A DNA stretch of 37,569 bases from an uncultured Pseudomonadota bacterium (GCA_903928965.1 CAIYSZ010000064.1:1-37569); one strand, 5' to 3'; positions 26,192 through 36,004 are shown, counted from the first letter of the stretch. The notes: generated by a model from the letters alone, not told the origin. A program made the numbers and translations.

Positions 26192-26273
26192 GTCCGAACT
26201 GGCCCGTCAGGGGCGCGGCAGGATGCCGCGCGTTCTCGAAGGGCCATGGATGGCCCTTTCGAGAACCCCGGAC
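26192..26273. repeat. Branched palindrome
   Basis: An outer stem GTCCG (26192-26196) / CGGAC (26269-26273) encloses two hairpins: CGCGGCA/TGCCGCG (26214-26230) and a 16-bp stem with one bulge (26232-26266, GTTCTCGAAGGGCCAT and its inverse). The folded form would be a multi-branched structure. Confidence 0.6.
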
Positions 26274-26323
26274 GCAAGCGAGAAGCGCAGGAAACAGGCG
26301 AAAATCGGGTGGCCTTTCTTTTT

Positions 26324-26361
26324 GGATACTTTTTCTTTGGACAAACAAAGAAAAAGTATCC
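26324..26361. repeat. Perfect 16-bp inverted repeat
   Basis: GGATACTTTTTCTTTG (26324-26339) pairs with its exact inverse at 26346-26361 across a 6-base loop. The right arm is also the start of the first 50-bp direct repeat. Confidence 0.7.
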
Positions 26362-26395
26362 CGCCCGCCGGTGCGGGAACCGGCATTAAAACAAT
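26346..26395 (+). repeat. 50-bp direct repeat, copy 1
   Basis: It begins CAAAGAAAAAGTATCC, then GCCCGCCGGTGCGGGAACC, and ends ATTAAAACAAT. It matches the copy at 26465-26514 at nearly every base. Confidence 0.75.
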
Positions 26396-26464
26396 CGTGC
26401 GTAGCACACAATTTCATTAGATACAGTATGTAAAGTAACACCGTAAACTGTTGCCGTTTCCTAG

Positions 26465-26514
26465 CAAAGAAAAAGCAACCTGCCCGCCGGTGCGGGAACC
26501 GGCATTAAAACAAT
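26465..26514 (+). repeat. 50-bp direct repeat, copy 2
   Basis: It differs from copy 1 at only a few positions (GCAACCT for GTATCCC) and starts 119 bases after it. Its end (ACAAT) touches the first codon of the ATPase remnant, so it marks the truncation point. Confidence 0.75.
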
Positions 26515-26860
26515 GCATATTGCTTTATCCACGGTAAAAGTTTTTTTCGCATTGTTTTTTTACTTGAAGCACAATGCTGAAAATGGCGATTACTTGATGA
26601 TAGACGAACCTGAGCTAAATCTGCATCCCGAAAACCAGCGTAAGGTAGCCAGACTGCTGACGCAACTGGTCAACGCGGGTCTTAAAGTGGTGGTCAGTAC
26701 GCATAGTGATTATTTTGTGCGTGAATTGAGTAATTTACTTATGTTACATCATGATTTTCTTGGCAAACTGGAATTACAGGATAAATATGGTTATTATGAA
26801 AATAGTTACATAATAACCGAGGACGATCCTCATCTATCGTATTTAATTTTTAATAATTAG
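26513..26860 (+). pseudogene. C-terminal remnant of an AAA family ATPase
   Basis: The frame encodes 115 residues that match only the second half of an OLD/AAA-type ATPase domain. Visible are STVKVFFALFFYLKH, the Walker B YLMIDEPELNLHPENQRK and the switch region VVVSTHSDYFVRELSNLL. Walker A and the first ~200 residues are missing, and the ATG is formed at the border of a 50-bp direct repeat. The DNA is more AT-rich than that of neighbouring core genes, which suggests horizontal origin. ATPases of this type often occur in anti-phage or toxin systems, but no partner gene is left. It ends 5 bases before lysS. Confidence 0.75.
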
Positions 26861-26865
26861 TAAAT

Positions 26866-28362
26866 ATGTCTGAACTCGAACACGACGAACAAGAACAAAT
26901 CAAGCAACGCCGGGAAAAACTGCAAGCGCTCCGCGAGGAAGGCATTGCATTTCCCACCGATTTTCGCCGCGACGGCTTGGCGGCGCAATTAATCGCGCAT
27001 TATGGCGACAGAAGCGAGGAGGCGCTGTTGGCCGAGCCGGTCAGGGTCAAGATCGCCGGGCGCATGATGACGCGACGGATAATGGGCAAGGCCGGTTTTT
27101 GCCATTTGCAGGATATGTCCGGGCAAATTCAGGTGTACGTAGCGCGCGATAATTTGGCCGAGGGCGTGTATAACGATCAATTCAAAAAGTGGGATATCGG
27201 CGATATTCTCGGCGCGGAAGGCACTTTATTTAAAACCAAGGTCGGCGAGCTGAGCGTGCGCGCGGACGACATCCGCCTGCTGACCAAGGCCTTGCGGCCG
27301 CTGCCGGAAAAGTTTCATGGCTTGGCGGATCAAGAGGTCAAATACCGGCAGCGTTATCTGGATTTGATTATGAGCGCCGAAACCCGGCGCACTTTCTTGC
27401 TGCGTTCGCAAATCATAAGCTTCATCCGCCAATTCTTGCTGGAGCGCGAATTTCTGGAAGTGGAGACGCCGATGATGCAGGTGATACCGGGCGGGGCGAC
27501 CGCGCGGCCGTTCACTACCTATCATAATGCGCTGGATATGGAATTGTATTTACGCATCGCGCCGGAGTTGTATTTAAAGCGCTTGGTGGTCGGCGGCTTC
27601 GAGCGGGTGTTCGAGATCAACCGCAATTTCCGTAACGAGGGCTTGTCCACCCGGCACAATCCGGAGTTCACCATGCTTGAGTTTTATCAAGCCTATGCCG
27701 AATACCAGGATTTGATGGATTTAACCGAAGCCATGCTGCGCGGCATCGCCGAACAGGTGGTAGGTAATACTACGATTGAATATCAGGGCGAAGCGTATGA
27801 TTTTTCCAAGCCGTTCGCGCGGATGACGGTATTGGAGTCGATTTTGCATTTTAATCCGGATTTAGGCGCGGCGGATTTGCAAACCCGCGAGGCGGCGGCG
27901 GCCGTGGCGGCGAAACTTGGGATTCCGGTAAAGGAGAGTTACGGTTTAGGCAAGATTCAAATTGAAATCTTCGAGAAAACGGTGGAACACCGTTTATCGC
28001 AACCGACGTTTATTACCGCTTATCCGGTAGAGGTGTCGCCGTTGGCGCGGCGCAACGACCAGGACCCGCACGTGACCGACCGGTTCGAGTTTTTTGTCGG
28101 CGGCCGGGAAATCGCCAACGGTTTTACCGAGTTGAACGATCCGGAAGATCAGGCGGAACGCTTCAAAAAACAAGTAGCGGACAAGGAAGCCGGCGATCAG
28201 GAAGCCATGCATTTCGACGCGGATTATATCACCGCCTTGGAGCACGGCTTGCCGCCGACGGCCGGCGAGGGCATAGGCATAGACCGGCTGGCGATGTTGT
28301 TTACCAATGCGCCCAGCATCCGCGACGTGTTGTTGTTTCCGCATATGCGGCCTAAACTTTAG
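26866..28362 (+). CDS. lysS: Lysyl-tRNA synthetase (class II)
   Basis: A 498-residue class II synthetase. It has an N-terminal OB-fold anticodon domain (about 55-160; [23 protein letters not shown]), motif 1 around [18 protein letters not shown], motif 2 [14 protein letters not shown] and motif 3 [15 protein letters not shown]. It charges tRNA-Lys. The start ATG 26866 has no recognisable Shine-Dalgarno; the preceding bases are AT-rich and belong to the ATPase remnant. In E. coli this gene is in an operon with prfB, so its leader has probably been replaced here. Confidence 0.97.
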   Translation: MSELEHDEQEQIKQRREKLQALREEGIAFPTDFRRDGLAAQLIAHYGDRSEEALLAEPVRVKIAGRMMTRRIMGKAGFCHLQDMSGQIQVYVARDNLAEGVYNDQFKKWDIGDILGAEGTLFKTKVGELSVRADDIRLLTKALRPLPEKFHGLADQEVKYRQRYLDLIMSAETRRTFLLRSQIISFIRQFLLEREFLEVETPMMQVIPGGATARPFTTYHNALDMELYLRIAPELYLKRLVVGGFERVFEINRNFRNEGLSTRHNPEFTMLEFYQAYAEYQDLMDLTEAMLRGIAEQVVGNTTIEYQGEAYDFSKPFARMTVLESILHFNPDLGAADLQTREAAAAVAAKLGIPVKESYGLGKIQIEIFEKTVEHRLSQPTFITAYPVEVSPLARRNDQDPHVTDRFEFFVGGREIANGFTELNDPEDQAERFKKQVADKEAGDQEAMHFDADYITALEHGLPPTAGEGIGIDRLAMLFTNAPSIRDVLLFPHMRPKL

Positions 28363-28435
28363 GATAGCGTCCCGCGATGGCAATTTTCATTTAAACGTGG
28401 CATGCTGGCCCTGTTAACCTAAAGAGAGCTATTTT

Positions 28436-28927
28436 ATGAGTATAGAAGCTGTTCAATTCAAAAACGCCTTGCGGCTGTGGGCCAGCGGGGTGACCGTGGT
28501 CACCGCGCATGCTCCCGAGCAAGGCCCTAGAGGAATGACGGCGACTTCCTTTAGCAGCGTATCCATGGAACCGCCGCAAATTTTGGTGTGTCTGAATCAA
28601 AACACCGATACCGGCGCGCTGGTGCGGGAAACCGGAATATTCGCGGTCAACGTATTGGCCGCCGCGCAGCAGGCGGCTTCCAACCAATTCGCCGGCGGCG
28701 CCACGCAAGCGGAACGTTTCGCGGCCTTGGGCTGGCAGTTGAGCCCGGCCGGCGCGCCCTGGTTTGCGGAGGCGCTGGTCTCTTTGGAATGCAAGGTAGT
28801 GCAATGCGTCACTGCCGGCACGCATTGGGTGGTGATAGGTGAAGTGACGGACGCGGTATGCCGCGGCGGAGAGCCGCTATTGTATTTCGACGGCGCTTAT
28901 CGCGGTTTGGCCCCGGTAGCGGGTTGA
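28436..28927 (+). CDS. Flavin reductase family protein
   Basis: A 163-residue FMN-binding split-barrel protein of the flavin reductase family (HpaC/ActVB type). Visible pieces are LRLWASGVTVVTAHAPEQGPRG, MTATSFSSVSMEPPQILVCLN, FAVNVLAAAQQ, and HWVVIGEVTDA near the end. Such enzymes use NAD(P)H to reduce free flavin or act as flavoprotein reductases; the partner oxygenase is not in the window. GAGAG lies 8-10 bases before the ATG. It sits between lysS and ftsH on the same strand. Confidence 0.9.
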   Translation: MSIEAVQFKNALRLWASGVTVVTAHAPEQGPRGMTATSFSSVSMEPPQILVCLNQNTDTGALVRETGIFAVNVLAAAQQAASNQFAGGATQAERFAALGWQLSPAGAPWFAEALVSLECKVVQCVTAGTHWVVIGEVTDAVCRGGEPLLYFDGAYRGLAPVAG

Positions 28928-28966
28928 TTGAAGCATTGTATGCAGTAAACCAGGAGATTTTGCACC

Positions 28967-30886
28967 ATGTTTGAACAGCAAAAGTTTAACGAATACCTTA
29001 AATACTCGCTAGACGGTTTGTCGGCGTTCTGGGAACGGTTGCGCGCGGCTTGGCGGCAGTGGCGGGAAAACCAGCCGCCGGCGGCTGGCAATGAAGGCAA
29101 GGGGCAATCGCCAAAGTTTCTAGTCTATTTTTTAGTGGGTTTGTTTCTGCTGTCCTTAGTGTCCGGCGGCGAACATGTGCAAGGGGTGGAAATCCCCTAT
29201 AGCAAGTTTTTAACCTTGGTAAACGAGGAGCAAGTCGACAAGGCCACTGTCACGCAGCGCTTTATCAACGGCAGCTTAAAAAGCGAGAACAGGGACATCG
29301 GCAAGTATTTCTATACCATTCCGCTATGGGACGTGGACTTGGCGAACACTTTGCAACAGCACAAAGTGCAATATGTGGTGCGTAGCGGCGAAAACTGGCT
29401 AAACAACATGATTTTCAATTGGGTGCTGCCGATAGTCATTTTCGCCGGGGTTTGGATGTGGCTGTTGCCGAAAATGACCGGCGGCGCGGGCCGCTCGATT
29501 TTAAATTTAGGCAATAAGTTCCGCCTCAAACAAGAGGCCGGCAATATCACCTTCAACGATGTCGCCGGGGCCGAGAGCGCTAAACAAGAATTGAAGGAGA
29601 CCATCGAATTTTTAATCTCCCCGGAAAAATTACAAAAATTGGGCGGTCGCATGCCGAAAGGGGTATTACTGGTCGGCGCTCCCGGCACCGGCAAAACCTT
29701 GCTGGCGCGCGCGGTGTCCGGCGAGGCCGGGGTGCCGTTTTTCAATATCAGCGCTTCCGAGTTCATTGAGTTGTTTGTCGGCGTCGGCGCGGCGCGGGTG
29801 AGGGATTTGTTCGAGCAAGCCCGGCAAAAAGCGCCGTGCATTATTTTCATAGACGAGTTGGACGCTATCGGCCGCGCGCGTGGCGGCCCGGCGACCATGG
29901 GCGGCAACGACGAACGCGAACAAACCCTGAATCAATTGCTAACCGAGATGGACGGCTTCGATCCGTCGTCCGGAGTCGTGGTAATGGCGGCCACCAACCG
30001 GCCGGAAATTTTGGATAAAGCCTTGTTGCGCGCCGGACGCTTTGACCGGCAGATCGTGGTGGATAAACCGGATTTGCAAGATCGCATCGCTATTTTGACC
30101 CTGCATTGCCGCGGCATGCAATTGGATGCCGGAGTCGATCTGGCCACGGTGGCGCGGCGCACGCCGGGTTTCGTCGGCGCGGATTTGTCGAACATCGCCA
30201 ATGAGGCGGCCATCATGGCGGCGCGCGGCGACCGCACCACGGTTAGCATGCCGGATTTCGAGGCGGCGATAGACCGGGTCATGGCGGGGCCGGAAAAGAA
30301 AAACCGGGTGTTGGGAATCGAGGAAAAACGCCGCGTGGCCTATCACGAAGCGGGTCATGCCTTAATCGCGGAAAATACGCCTACCGGTCAGCCGGTGCAT
30401 AAAATATCCATTATTCCGCGCGGCGTATCGGCCTTAGGCTTCACTTTGCAATTGCCCGTGGAAGAAAAGTATTTGTCCACGGAACCCGAGTTGAAGGACC
30501 AATTGGCCATTCTATTGGGCGGGCGAGTCGCCGAACAAATGGCATTAAATTCGGTGTCCACCGGCGCGCAAAATGATTTGGAGAAAGCCACCGAAATCGC
30601 GCGCAATATGGTTTGTTATTTAGGCATGAGCGAAAAGCTGGGACCGTTGATTTACGGACACCGCCAGCAATTGCAGTTTCTAGGCGGCGATTATTCGGAG
30701 CAACGCAATTATAGCGAGGAAACCGCGCGCCTGATCGATTCGGAAATCAAGGCCTTGATTCAGCAAGCCGAGCAACGCGCCTTGCAAATTTTGACCGAGA
30801 AACGCACACAATTGGATTTATTGGCCGATCTGTTGCAAGACAAGGAAGTGGTGTTGCGCGAGGAAATCCTGTCCCTGTTGGCTTAG
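28967..30886 (+). CDS. ftsH: ATP-dependent zinc metalloprotease FtsH with N-terminal extension
   Basis: A 639-residue membrane AAA+ protease. Two membrane segments (about 50-67 and 150-167) flank a periplasmic domain of 80 residues. Walker A is GAPGTGKT (237-244), Walker [10 protein letters not shown] (292-300), the second region of homology [19 protein letters not shown], and the zinc site HEAGH (460-464). It degrades membrane and short-lived soluble proteins. The first membrane segment begins near residue 50, whereas housekeeping FtsH begins with it almost at once; the extra part is charged ([13 protein letters not shown]). The C-terminus is correspondingly short. AGGAGA lies about 10 bases before the ATG. 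It may be a second FtsH paralog. It ends at a shared bidirectional terminator. Confidence 0.93.
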   Translation: MFEQQKFNEYLKYSLDGLSAFWERLRAAWRQWRENQPPAAGNEGKGQSPKFLVYFLVGLFLLSLVSGGEHVQGVEIPYSKFLTLVNEEQVDKATVTQRFINGSLKSENRDIGKYFYTIPLWDVDLANTLQQHKVQYVVRSGENWLNNMIFNWVLPIVIFAGVWMWLLPKMTGGAGRSILNLGNKFRLKQEAGNITFNDVAGAESAKQELKETIEFLISPEKLQKLGGRMPKGVLLVGAPGTGKTLLARAVSGEAGVPFFNISASEFIELFVGVGAARVRDLFEQARQKAPCIIFIDELDAIGRARGGPATMGGNDEREQTLNQLLTEMDGFDPSSGVVVMAATNRPEILDKALLRAGRFDRQIVVDKPDLQDRIAILTLHCRGMQLDAGVDLATVARRTPGFVGADLSNIANEAAIMAARGDRTTVSMPDFEAAIDRVMAGPEKKNRVLGIEEKRRVAYHEAGHALIAENTPTGQPVHKISIIPRGVSALGFTLQLPVEEKYLSTEPELKDQLAILLGGRVAEQMALNSVSTGAQNDLEKATEIARNMVCYLGMSEKLGPLIYGHRQQLQFLGGDYSEQRNYSEETARLIDSEIKALIQQAEQRALQILTEKRTQLDLLADLLQDKEVVLREEILSLLA

Positions 30887-30891
30887 CCAAA

Positions 30892-30933
30892 AAAAAACCG
30901 CCGCGTCCCGTAGGAACCAAGCGGCGGTTTTTT
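30892..30933. terminator. Bidirectional rho-independent terminator
   Basis: AAAAAACCGCCGC (30892-30904) pairs perfectly with GCGGCGGTTTTTT (30921-30933) across a 16-base loop, giving T-runs on both strands. It serves ftsH on the plus strand and the cytochrome gene on the minus strand. Confidence 0.9.
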
Positions 30934-30948
30934 CCAACCGAAATACGC

Positions 30949-31284
30949 TTATTTTTGCAAATATTCGTAAATAGCGTCGATGGCTTGATCTTCGGTCAAG
31001 CCGGCTTTTTTAACCGGACCCACTTCCATGATGGCCGCGGTAGCTTTAGGCATGCCGTTTTTGCCATTTTTCAAAACTTGTGCAAATTGTTCCTTAGGCA
31101 ATTTGCCGGCTTTGATCAAAGCTGACAATTGCGGATTGGAAGCGATGTCATGGCAAGCGCCGCAACCGCGGCCGAAAGCGCGCTCATAGATTTTGGCGCC
31201 AATTTCCTCGGCTGTGTTTGCGAAAACTTGACCACTCAAAGTCAATAAAGCTGCGCCTGCTAACAAACCAAATGATTTTTTCAT
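30949..31284 (-). CDS. Periplasmic monohaem cytochrome c (c5 type)
   Basis: A 111-residue class I cytochrome c. A signal peptide (ending near VFANTAEE) precedes the haem-binding CGACH (Cys41, Cys44, His45), and the sixth ligand is probably Met78 (GKNGMPKAT). The sequence and size match cytochrome c5 family electron carriers. AAGAGAAC lies about 8 bases before the ATG. It shares the terminator with ftsH. Which electron-transfer chain it serves is not visible here. Confidence 0.92.
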   Translation of the reverse strand: MKKSFGLLAGAALLTLSGQVFANTAEEIGAKIYERAFGRGCGACHDIASNPQLSALIKAGKLPKEQFAQVLKNGKNGMPKATAAIMEVGPVKKAGLTEDQAIDAIYEYLQK

Positions 31285-31446
31285 TTTTGTGTTCTCTTAT
31301 TGTGATTAAAAAATGGGGAGCTAAACAGCTAGGATTTAACGCCGCCGGGTAAAATTATATCCGACAAAGGATAGGAAATTTTACCGAAAAATTCAATAGT
31401 TCATGCTGAATATTTTGCACGGCGCATGATCGCCGGGCATCAAGGT

Positions 31447-32022
31447 TTAGCCGTTATCCTCATCTTCATGCATGAATTTATCCGACAGGCGTAACAGTAC
31501 AAATATGGCGCCGGCGCCGCCGGCGCGTTGCGGAGTTGAGCAAAAAGCGCGCACGTCACGGTGTTGTCGCAGCCAAGCGTTTAGCTCGTTTTTCAGCACC
31601 GGTTGTTCGGGGGAATGATACCCTTTGCCGTGTATGATGCGAATGCACTCATAGCCGTTTTCACGGCAATAATGCAAAAAATCCAACAGGCGAATTAAAG
31701 CGTGCCGGCTGGTCATGCCGTGTAAATCCAATTCCGCGTCCACGCCGTATCCGCCTTTGCGCAGCCGTTTCAACACCGACTTTTGCAAGCCGGGGCTCAA
31801 AAACGACATAGTGTCTTCTTGATGGAGCGTTTCCAAGGAATCGGCGATAATGTTTTGCAGCGGATCGGGCATGGTTTCCGGCGCGCGCCGGGCGGGATAG
31901 GGCCGGGGTTTGGCCGTCGCGCTCAAATAAAGCGAATTGGTTTTGACCTCCTGAACCGGCCCCACGCTTTCCCGGAACAGGGCGGCGTCTTCTATGCTGG
32001 GAGTAAGCGGTTTTTTTGTCAC
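31447..32022 (-). CDS. Smr-domain protein
   Basis: A 191-residue protein with a C-terminal Smr domain (about residues 95-185). Visible are [30 protein letters not shown] and FVLLR at the end. Proteins of this YdaL/MutS2-C type can be endonucleases; the LDLHG and HGKG motifs are intact. The start is proposed at GTG 32022 ([21 protein letters not shown]), which matches the usual family N-terminus. An ATG at 32106 in the same frame would overlap the divergent surE start. No strong ribosome site is seen at either. Confidence 0.8.
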   Translation of the reverse strand: MTKKPLTPSIEDAALFRESVGPVQEVKTNSLYLSATAKPRPYPARRAPETMPDPLQNIIADSLETLHQEDTMSFLSPGLQKSVLKRLRKGGYGVDAELDLHGMTSRHALIRLLDFLHYCRENGYECIRIIHGKGYHSPEQPVLKNELNAWLRQHRDVRAFCSTPQRAGGAGAIFVLLRLSDKFMHEDEDNG

Positions 32023-32086
32023 GATAAGCTGCCGAGATGGCGGTTTTTTGCTACTATGGTACGATTTTAAAGCGTTTTCCCGGTTT

Positions 32087-32839
32087 ATGCACATTTTGAT
32101 TAGCAATGATGACGGTTATTTGGCTCAAGGTATTATTACCTTGGCCGAAGCGCTGCAAGCTCACGCCCGGATATCCGTGGTGGCTCCGGACAAAAACCGT
32201 AGCGCGGCCAGCAATTCCCTGACGCTAGACCAGCCGTTGCGCGCCGTGACTTGCGACAACGGCTTCGTCAGAGTGGACGGCACCCCCACCGATTGCGTGC
32301 ATTTGGCGATTACCGGCTTGCTGCGGCAAGAACCGGACATGGTGTTCGCCGGCATCAATCATGGAGCCAATTTGGGCGACGACGTGCTTTACTCCGGCAC
32401 GGTGGCGGCGGCTACCGAAGGCCGCTTTCTCGGCTTACCTGCGGTTGCCATTTCCCTCGTCGGCCAAGACCCTAGGCATTTCGCTACCGCCGCCGCCGTG
32501 GCAGTCACCCTGCTGCATAAAATTCTGGCCCATCCCTTGCCGCGCGACACTTTATTAAACGTCAACGTACCGGACTTGCCGCTGGAAGACATTAAAGGCT
32601 ACGAAGTCACCCGCTTGGGACAACGGCATAAAGCCGAAGGCGTTATCCCAGGGCTGGACCCGCGCGGCAAAACCATTTATTGGGTAGGGCCGCCCGGCGC
32701 GGAGCAAGACGCGGGACCGGGCACCGATTTTGACGCCATACGCCGCGGATATGTTTCGGTAACGCCGTTGCAACTGGATTTAACCCGGCATGACCAAAAG
32801 ACCAGTCTAGCCGAGTGGCTGGCATTGGAGCCGGCATGA
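32087..32839 (+). CDS. surE: 5'/3'-nucleotidase SurE
   Basis: A 250-residue metal-dependent nucleotidase. It starts with the signature [16 protein letters not shown] (Asp8-Asp9 metal ligands), then [39 protein letters not shown] and the segment VNVPDLPL. It removes phosphate from nucleoside monophosphates under stress. ATG 32087 was chosen because the upstream in-frame part (from 31994) reads through the divergent Smr gene leader. The stop overlaps the pcm start (ATGA), the usual surE-pcm order. Confidence 0.95.
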   Translation: MHILISNDDGYLAQGIITLAEALQAHARISVVAPDKNRSAASNSLTLDQPLRAVTCDNGFVRVDGTPTDCVHLAITGLLRQEPDMVFAGINHGANLGDDVLYSGTVAAATEGRFLGLPAVAISLVGQDPRHFATAAAVAVTLLHKILAHPLPRDTLLNVNVPDLPLEDIKGYEVTRLGQRHKAEGVIPGLDPRGKTIYWVGPPGAEQDAGPGTDFDAIRRGYVSVTPLQLDLTRHDQKTSLAEWLALEPA

Positions 32840-33498
32840 CGAATCATCGCTTGCAAGGCATAGGCATGACCTCGCGCCGCACGCGCGAAAGAATGGCGGC
32901 GCGCTTGCGCGATCAAGGCATTCATGATCAACGGGTGTTGTCGGTCATGGCCGACACCCCGCGGCATATTTTCGTCGACGAGGCCTTGGAAAGCCGGGCT
33001 TACGAGGATACGGCGCTGCCGATAGGGCATAATCAAACCATTTCCCAGCCTTATATCGTGGCGAAAATGACCGAGCTGTTGCTGGAGCAGGGAAACGTGC
33101 GCAAGGTCTTGGAAATCGGCACCGGTTCCGGATATCAAACCGCGATCTTGGCTAAATTGGTGGATCAGGTTTACACCGTGGAGCGTTTAGACCCGCTGCT
33201 GCGCAAGGCCAAGGATTTGTTATGGGAGTTGAATATTAAATCCGTCGGTTTCAGGCATGGCGACGGGGCATTGGGTTGGCCGGAACATGCCCCTTACGAC
33301 GCCATTTTGGCCGCGGCGGCTCCGCTGCAACCGCCGCCGGAATTGCTGAAACAGTTATCGATAGGCGGCGTGTTGGTCATACCCTTGGGCTTGGACGGAC
33401 AGCAAGCCTTGCACCGGATTACCCGCGACGCCGAAGGTTATGTGGACGAAACAATAGAACCGGTATATTTTGTCCCGTTTCTGCCGGGCGTGAGTTGA
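32836..33498 (+). CDS. pcm: Protein-L-isoaspartate O-methyltransferase
   Basis: A 220-residue SAM-dependent enzyme that repairs isoaspartyl residues. Visible motifs are the SAM site [42 protein letters not shown] and LVIPLG. The N-terminus [14 protein letters not shown] and [20 protein letters not shown] are family-typical. ATG 32836 overlaps the surE stop by 4 bases. In E. coli nlpD and rpoS follow; here they do not. Confidence 0.95.
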   Translation: MTNHRLQGIGMTSRRTRERMAARLRDQGIHDQRVLSVMADTPRHIFVDEALESRAYEDTALPIGHNQTISQPYIVAKMTELLLEQGNVRKVLEIGTGSGYQTAILAKLVDQVYTVERLDPLLRKAKDLLWELNIKSVGFRHGDGALGWPEHAPYDAILAAAAPLQPPPELLKQLSIGGVLVIPLGLDGQQALHRITRDAEGYVDETIEPVYFVPFLPGVS

Positions 33499-33579
33499 GC
33501 GCTTACACTCCGCCATTTGACAAAACCTAGGCAAATTTTTAAACTTTTTAATAATAAAAACCGAGAAAGGAAAAAAACT

Positions 33580-34365
33580 ATGTGCTTTAGCGCTTCTATG
33601 TCCCTAGGCATGGGCGTCATTGGCTTGGCCGCCGCCGCCGTGACGTATAACGATAAAACCGAAACGCATTGGGTAAGATTGGCCAGGGCTTACGCCATTT
33701 TTCATTTCTCGTTAATGGAATTTATTCAATATTTCGCCTATCCGGTCGCTGATCAATGCGGATACGGCACTAATCTATTACTCAGCGAACTGTCGGCGGT
33801 GCATATCAGCCTGCAGGCATTCGCCATCATGCCGGCGTTGGCGACGTTTTCCGCCGATCCTAAGGCATTGGTTAAGGCTTTCCGTCTTGGCGCGGGCATG
33901 AGTAGCTTGTTTTTAATCCTGACCCGCTTGCCCAATCAATGGCAATTAATCGACATTTTTGAACCGCAATTTATCGGCAGATTGCAGTCCTGTTTGTTCA
34001 TGGGCAAATACCACATCGGCTATCACATTTCCAGCGCCTACAGCACCCTGGTAACCCATGGCTCTTTGTTCGCTCTAGCGCTTAGCGGGTTTTTATGGAA
34101 GGACAACTGGCGCATAGGCAGTTACCATTTCGTCACGGCGATCTTAACCCTCTATATACCGCAGTGGCTGTTTGGCGTCAGCGTGGGCGAGGCGGCCGCC
34201 ATCTATTGTTTTTATTCGATCGTGATTACCGGTAGTTTCATGCCGCAATTCAAAGGTATTTTCACCAGTAAATTACGTCCGCGGGAGATCCCGGAATACG
34301 AGGGGTATCGATTGAACTCGTTATCCTTTGTCACTGAACGCTTGAACAAAATTAACCGAAGGTAA
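33580..34365 (+). CDS. Multi-pass membrane protein of the DUF5765/DUF6629 type
   Basis: A 261-residue protein with about seven hydrophobic segments. It opens with MCFSASMSLGMGVIGLA, a start shared by small families of uncharacterised membrane proteins. Aromatic- and His-rich stretches (AIFHFSLMEFIQYFAYP, KYHIGYHISSAYS) may bind a cofactor, but that is only a guess. AAAGGA lies before ATG 33580; the upstream in-frame start at 33517 includes the Shine-Dalgarno itself and is unlikely. The 3' end overlaps the convergent secreted-protein gene by 14 bases. Function unknown. Confidence 0.75.
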   Translation: MCFSASMSLGMGVIGLAAAAVTYNDKTETHWVRLARAYAIFHFSLMEFIQYFAYPVADQCGYGTNLLLSELSAVHISLQAFAIMPALATFSADPKALVKAFRLGAGMSSLFLILTRLPNQWQLIDIFEPQFIGRLQSCLFMGKYHIGYHISSAYSTLVTHGSLFALALSGFLWKDNWRIGSYHFVTAILTLYIPQWLFGVSVGEAAAIYCFYSIVITGSFMPQFKGIFTSKLRPREIPEYEGYRLNSLSFVTERLNKINRR

Positions 34366-35890
34366 AGTTCAAGTGGTTGCCGGTTAGGGTGACGCCGTCA
34401 ATGATTTTTACGCCGGTAAATTTGATTAAGGTGTCATCCGCGCTGGGCGCGGTTTCGCCGCCGCCGGAAATAAACAAATACTCGGCATGCCGGACATTAA
34501 AAAATGCGAAATTGCCATTGACATCGCTATTCCCATTGCTATCGAAAGCGGCGGTCAGTTCCGTCAAAGCGGTTCTTAACGAAGGCGGCGGGGTTTGGAA
34601 AAACGCAATGCCTGACGCATTGACGTTAACGGCGGAATCGGAGCCCCCGGCGGTCAAGTTGACGCCCGCATGAGCGTCGAGGCTGTCGAGATAATATATA
34701 GTATCTCCGGCTTGATAGTGTTCAACCGTCACCATTGCGCCGCTTTTAACGCCGCTAAAATCCTTGGTAAAATACAAAGTATCCGTTGCGCTGCCCAAGA
34801 TCAGGGTATCGCCCTTTCCAGCCCAGAATACATCGGCATTCGGGCCGCCGGTTAGCTTGTCGCCGCCGGCGGAGCCGTCCAAGGTTATGCCGACCGCACT
34901 GCTTGCCCGCGCGATATTGATGCTGATCTTTTTGGCCGCGATCAAGCTTAACGCGCCCTCGTCAACGGTGTTGGTTTCAGCTTTCCAGGATTTAGTCACC
35001 ATCACGGTAGCGGCAGCCCCGGAGAGAACAATTAAATTATCGCCGGCGACTTTAAAATTTTCAATGGTGGCGACGCCTGAATTGATTTGGAAGGTGTCGG
35101 CGCGGGAACCTCCGATAAATTCATCGTGACCGCCGTTATCGATCAATGTATCAATGCCTTTTCCCGCGGCCAAAGTATCGTTTTGCGAGCCGCCGGTGAG
35201 GGTCACTCTATTTCGGCTGATATCGGTGACACTCCAACCGGCGCTGCCCGTGGCCAAGGCCAAATCAACGCTGTAACCTTTGCTGATGAGAAATGCGGTT
35301 CCGCCGTTGTTATAGCTGGCGGGGGAGGCAAGCCAATTATCGGTAATCGTGGCGTGCAAGGTCGCGCCGGAGGCAAGGTCCAAAGTATCGCCGGCGTTTT
35401 TAACCGCCGCGACGGTCACCACGGCCCCGTTTTGCGCGGACAATGTGTTGACGCCGATACCCAAAGTGATGCTATCCTTGCCTTTGGCGTTAATGTTGAC
35501 GATATTATCGCCGTTGCCCAGGGTAATTTTGTTTTGACTCGGCCCGGCAACGGTAATGGAATTGTCGCCATTCCCCGCGGTGATGGAATTCCTGACAAGC
35601 TTGACCACTGAAGCGTCAATGCCAACGCCTACCGAGATCGTATTGTCGCCATTGATGGAATGTTTATCCGTACCCGCTATGATGGTGGTATTGCCGGTTC
35701 CGCCCATCAGGGTATTGTCGGCGATGCTGGCGCCGAAGTTTATTTTGCCGCCGTGTTGGAAATCGACTGTGTACGGGGTTAAGTTGGAAATGCCAACCTG
35801 ATTTGCGCCTTTGCCCAGGCTTTTACCGGAAGTGATGGAGTCGGAAGCCGAGTTGCCGGTGATGAATGTACCGTTGATGGTAATAGTCAT
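34352..35890 (-). CDS. RTX-like beta-repeat secreted protein, paralog 2
   Basis: A 512-residue acidic, Gly/Asn/Thr-rich protein with RTX-like turns: GNGDNSITVAG, LGNGDNIVNI, GGSRADTFQ, GGPNADVFWAGKGDTLILG. It is similar along its whole length to the neighbour at 36005-37480. There is no signal peptide. The C-terminal ~60 residues (YLFISGGGETAPSADDTLIKFTGV) are conserved in both paralogs and look like the C-terminal region of type I secreted proteins. It lies behind a strong terminator, so it probably has its own promoter in the 110-base gap. Likely roles are surface layer, adhesin or matrix protein. Its 3' end overlaps the convergent membrane-protein gene by 14 bases. Confidence 0.75.
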   Translation of the reverse strand: MTITINGTFITGNSASDSITSGKSLGKGANQVGISNLTPYTVDFQHGGKINFGASIADNTLMGGTGNTTIIAGTDKHSINGDNTISVGVGIDASVVKLVRNSITAGNGDNSITVAGPSQNKITLGNGDNIVNINAKGKDSITLGIGVNTLSAQNGAVVTVAAVKNAGDTLDLASGATLHATITDNWLASPASYNNGGTAFLISKGYSVDLALATGSAGWSVTDISRNRVTLTGGSQNDTLAAGKGIDTLIDNGGHDEFIGGSRADTFQINSGVATIENFKVAGDNLIVLSGAAATVMVTKSWKAETNTVDEGALSLIAAKKISINIARASSAVGITLDGSAGGDKLTGGPNADVFWAGKGDTLILGSATDTLYFTKDFSGVKSGAMVTVEHYQAGDTIYYLDSLDAHAGVNLTAGGSDSAVNVNASGIAFFQTPPPSLRTALTELTAAFDSNGNSDVNGNFAFFNVRHAEYLFISGGGETAPSADDTLIKFTGVKIIDGVTLTGNHLNFTFG

Positions 35891-35945
35891 ATGAATAAAT
35901 CCAAAATCTTGTCGGCAATAATTCTGTAATCAATTCAATACAGGC

Positions 35946-35984
35946 GAAAAAAAACCCCACCCGCAAGCAGCGGATGGGGTTTTT
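35946..35984 (-). terminator. Strong rho-independent terminator between the paralogs
   Basis: On the minus strand AAAACCCCATCCGC pairs with GCGGGTGGGGTTTT (one G-U pair) around a 5-base loop, followed by a run of eight T. It ends transcription of the 36005-37480 gene. Confidence 0.9.
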
Positions 35985-36004
35985 ACACCACTGAAAAAGC
36001 AGAC

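Larger units (their letters stand above)
25799..26512. other. Repeat-rich island between prfB and the ATPase remnant
   Basis: No real gene is supported. The region holds a 113-bp palindromic element (25891-26003), a branched palindrome (26192-26273), a 16-bp perfect hairpin (26324-26361) and two 50-bp direct repeats (26346-26395 and 26465-26514). A GCTTTGCAAAGC palindrome occurs near 26100. The only open frame (25939-26433) runs through these palindromes and is low-complexity in meaning. Confidence 0.7.

Noticed and set aside
25939..26433. Open frame of 164 codons between prfB and lysS
   Set aside because: It runs through three palindromic elements, has no ribosome site and no recognisable domain. 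The opposite strand is also open over part of it, as expected for repeats.
25799..26512. CRISPR array
   Set aside because: There are only two 50-bp repeats with a 69-base gap and several different palindromes. No regular repeat-spacer pattern or cas gene is seen.
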